Assembly: GCA_002694345.1 (NCBI GenBank)
Contig: NZLV01000240.1
Coordinates: 1 to 14,190, forward strand
Origin: Maricaulis sp.
GTDB lineage: Bacteria; Pseudomonadota; Alphaproteobacteria; Caulobacterales; Maricaulaceae
Direction of reading: 5' to 3'
DNA length: 14,190 nt
Positions 13,372-14,190 of this stretch are shown piece after piece. The notes beneath the pieces are model-generated. The model searched no databases and was not told the origin of the DNA. It was given only the letters and a program-made list of their open reading frames with translations. The translations under genes were made by a program, and so were the position numbers. Position 1 is the first letter of the stretch. Every line of letters begins with the position of its first letter.

Positions 13372-13980
13372 CTAGAGAATATTATAGCTGGCGCCGGCCA
13401 GGCCGACCGGCCAGCGGCCACGCGCGAACAGGCGCCAGCGCGCCAGGAAGGGGTGAGGCGGCTCGTCATCTTCGGCTTCGGCCAGCACGACGAGAGCGGC
13501 ACCATTGGCGGCCTGGGCCAGGGCCCCGGCGGCGGCATGGACGAGTTCCATGTCTTCCACATCCGCCATGGCAGCGGCGTCCTCGATGGCATCGCGGGCG
13601 GTATCACCGGTCTTTTCGGCAACCAGGGTGAGCGCCATGGAGACGGCTTCCTCGTCCAGGCGTTCCAGGGCGCGCGAGACCAGGCCGGTGCGCAGCATTT
13701 CCTCGGTTTCCCAGCCGATCGGGTCGCGATCGAGGGTTTCCGCGGCATTGGCGGCCTCGTCCCAGTCGCCCAGCAGGGCCGGTTCGGCTTCCGGGAAGCC
13801 CAACCCGTCCAGATAGACACGCGCCAGATACTGTTCGCGCTCATCCAGTGGCTCGCCCAAGCGGGAGAACCAGGTGTTCGCGTTCAGGCTCTCGGCAAAG
13901 GCCTTGGCCTTGTAGAGCAGCGGGATTTCTTCGAGCAGGCGCGGAATGTCCGCGTCGTCGGCATCATCGTGGAAGTCCAT
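13372..13980 (-). CDS. conserved hypothetical acidic helical protein, upstream of xth
   Basis: A 202-aa soluble protein without signal peptide or membrane helix, function unknown. The N-terminus is strikingly acidic (MDFHDDADDADIPRLLEEIP). The body is Ala/Glu/Leu-rich and probably all-helical (FAESLNANTWFSRLGEPLDEREQYLARVYLDGL; LERLDEEAVSMALTLVAEKTGDTARDAIEDAAAMADVEDMELVHAAAGALAQAA). The C-terminus changes to a basic aromatic tail WRLFARGRWPVGLAGASYNIL. I recall comparable 'LF..GRWPLG' endings in unnamed alphaproteobacterial proteins, but I cannot name a family. Start ATG 13980 has TAGGCGGC just upstream; GCTAAATA (13994-13987) there may be a -10, which would make the transcript nearly leaderless. 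Coding is supported by the matching codon usage and tight spacing (17 nt) to xth. Confidence 0.8.
   Translation of the reverse strand: MDFHDDADDADIPRLLEEIPLLYKAKAFAESLNANTWFSRLGEPLDEREQYLARVYLDGLGFPEAEPALLGDWDEAANAAETLDRDPIGWETEEMLRTGLVSRALERLDEEAVSMALTLVAEKTGDTARDAIEDAAAMADVEDMELVHAAAGALAQAANGAALVVLAEAEDDEPPHPFLARWRLFARGRWPVGLAGASYNIL
13381..13388 (-). promoter_or_regulatory. possible internal -10 element for xth
   Basis: On the minus strand GCTATAAT (13388-13381), with a perfect TATAAT, lies in the last codons (SYNIL) of the upstream gene and about 20 nt before the xth ribosome-binding region. It fits seven of eight bases of the Caulobacter -10. I find no acceptable -35 at 14-18 nt, so this may be chance. 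Confidence 0.25.
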
Positions 13981-14035
13981 GCCGCCTATTTAGCGATCTG
14001 CACGGCCCGAGGACAGGGGCAAGACTGTAGAGGGG

Positions 14036-14065
14036 CGGAAAAGCAAAGCGACCGGTCTCGAGGGG
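14036..14065. repeat. partial copy of the terminator-like repeat
   Basis: A 30-nt stretch (CGGAAAAGCAAAGCGACCGG then TCTCGAGGGG) repeats at 14092-14120 with one deleted A and one A-to-C change. Here only one arm (GCGACCGGTCTC, 14048-14059) is present and no matching second arm lies nearby. Confidence 0.8.
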
Positions 14066-14091
14066 CCAGGGCGATGTCTGATACTGGCGTC

Positions 14092-14120
14092 CGGAAAGCA
14101 AAGCGCCCGGTCTCGAGGGG
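14092..14120. repeat. second copy of the 29-30 nt direct repeat
   Basis: Near-identical to 14036-14065, start-to-start distance 56 nt. This copy supplies the left arm of the inverted repeat at 14103-14135 and the T-rich tail read on the minus strand. Confidence 0.8.
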
Positions 14121-14135
14121 GAGGAGACCGGGCGC
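14103..14135 (-). terminator. strong rho-independent-type terminator for a minus-strand gene beyond the right edge
   Basis: GCGCCCGGTCTC (14103-14114) and GAGACCGGGCGC (14124-14135) form a perfect 12-bp stem with a 9-nt loop. Read on the minus strand it is followed by TTTGCTTTCC (14102-14093), a short interrupted T-tract; on the plus strand no T-run follows. It therefore most likely ends a leftward transcript coming from beyond 14190. A TGA in one minus-strand frame at 14183-14181 could be that gene's stop, but too little is visible to call a gene. Confidence 0.55.
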
Positions 14136-14190
14136 GGAGCCGTGCGCGTGTATTTCTGACAGCGCAGCGCCGGGAGGGGATCAGTCCGGC

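Larger units (their letters stand above)
13981..14190. other. intergenic right end without a supported gene
   Basis: Apart from the repeat pair and terminator, I see no gene here. Frames that stay open on the minus strand lack a start, a ribosome-binding site and coding character. The 50 nt after the hairpin (14136-14190) could be the 3' end of a minus-strand gene or RNA that continues past the window. Confidence 0.5.

Noticed and set aside
12572..13375. Plus-strand 267-codon frame opposite xth
   Set aside because: Shadow of exonuclease III, all of whose catalytic residues are present on the other strand.

Overview
The window is a chromosomal, GC-rich stretch of an alphaproteobacterium, most likely from the Caulobacterales/Maricaulales side (Maricaulis or Oceanicaulis-like). 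That placement is an inference. It rests on the order mnmG-rsmG-parA-parB / holA-lptE-leuS-DUF3576, on an NtrZ-like protein and a CenR-type response regulator nearby, and on promoter-like sequences that fit the Caulobacter housekeeping consensus (TTGaCgS, 10-14 nt, GCTANAWC). The left edge is a typical origin-proximal segment. I see no mobile elements, tRNAs, rRNAs or CRISPR arrays, and nothing suggesting recent horizontal transfer.

Layout: 1-2441 (+) holds the end of mnmG, then rsmG, parA and parB, packed head to tail. An 18-bp perfect palindrome matching parS lies inside the start of rsmG. 2438-7120 (-) is an operon-like run transcribed DUF3576 lipoprotein, leuS, lptE, holA. 7121-7386 is a divergent promoter region. 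7387-9158 (+) carries a porin-like outer-membrane protein and an NtrZ-like periplasmic protein. 9167-9781 (-) is a ThiE-like protein whose start codon is 1 bp from that of the divergent PLP-homeostasis gene (yggS family, 9783-10460, +). 10457-10957 (-) is a small YkuD-type L,D-transpeptidase. 10958-11212 is a divergent control region with a good promoter candidate, a strong hairpin and a possible 35-codon leader ORF that overlaps the start of cenR. 11213-12545 (+) is cenR and a secreted DUF922 protein with an HExxH motif. 12542-13980 (-) is a conserved acidic hypothetical gene and xth (exonuclease III). 14031-14190 has no supported gene. It holds a strong inverted repeat that looks like a minus-strand terminator, plus a partial second copy of its 3' half.

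Functionally, the left part covers chromosome partition (ParA, ParB, parS), rRNA/tRNA modification, replication clamp loading and LPS export. The right part leans toward the cell envelope: a porin, a periplasmic regulator of the NtrY/NtrX type, an essential-type envelope response regulator, an L,D-transpeptidase and a secreted putative metalloprotease. No wholly new system stands out. The most unusual items are the cenR leader, the one-arm/two-arm terminator at the right end, and the habit of convergent genes here to share a 4-base stop overlap (three of four convergent junctions).
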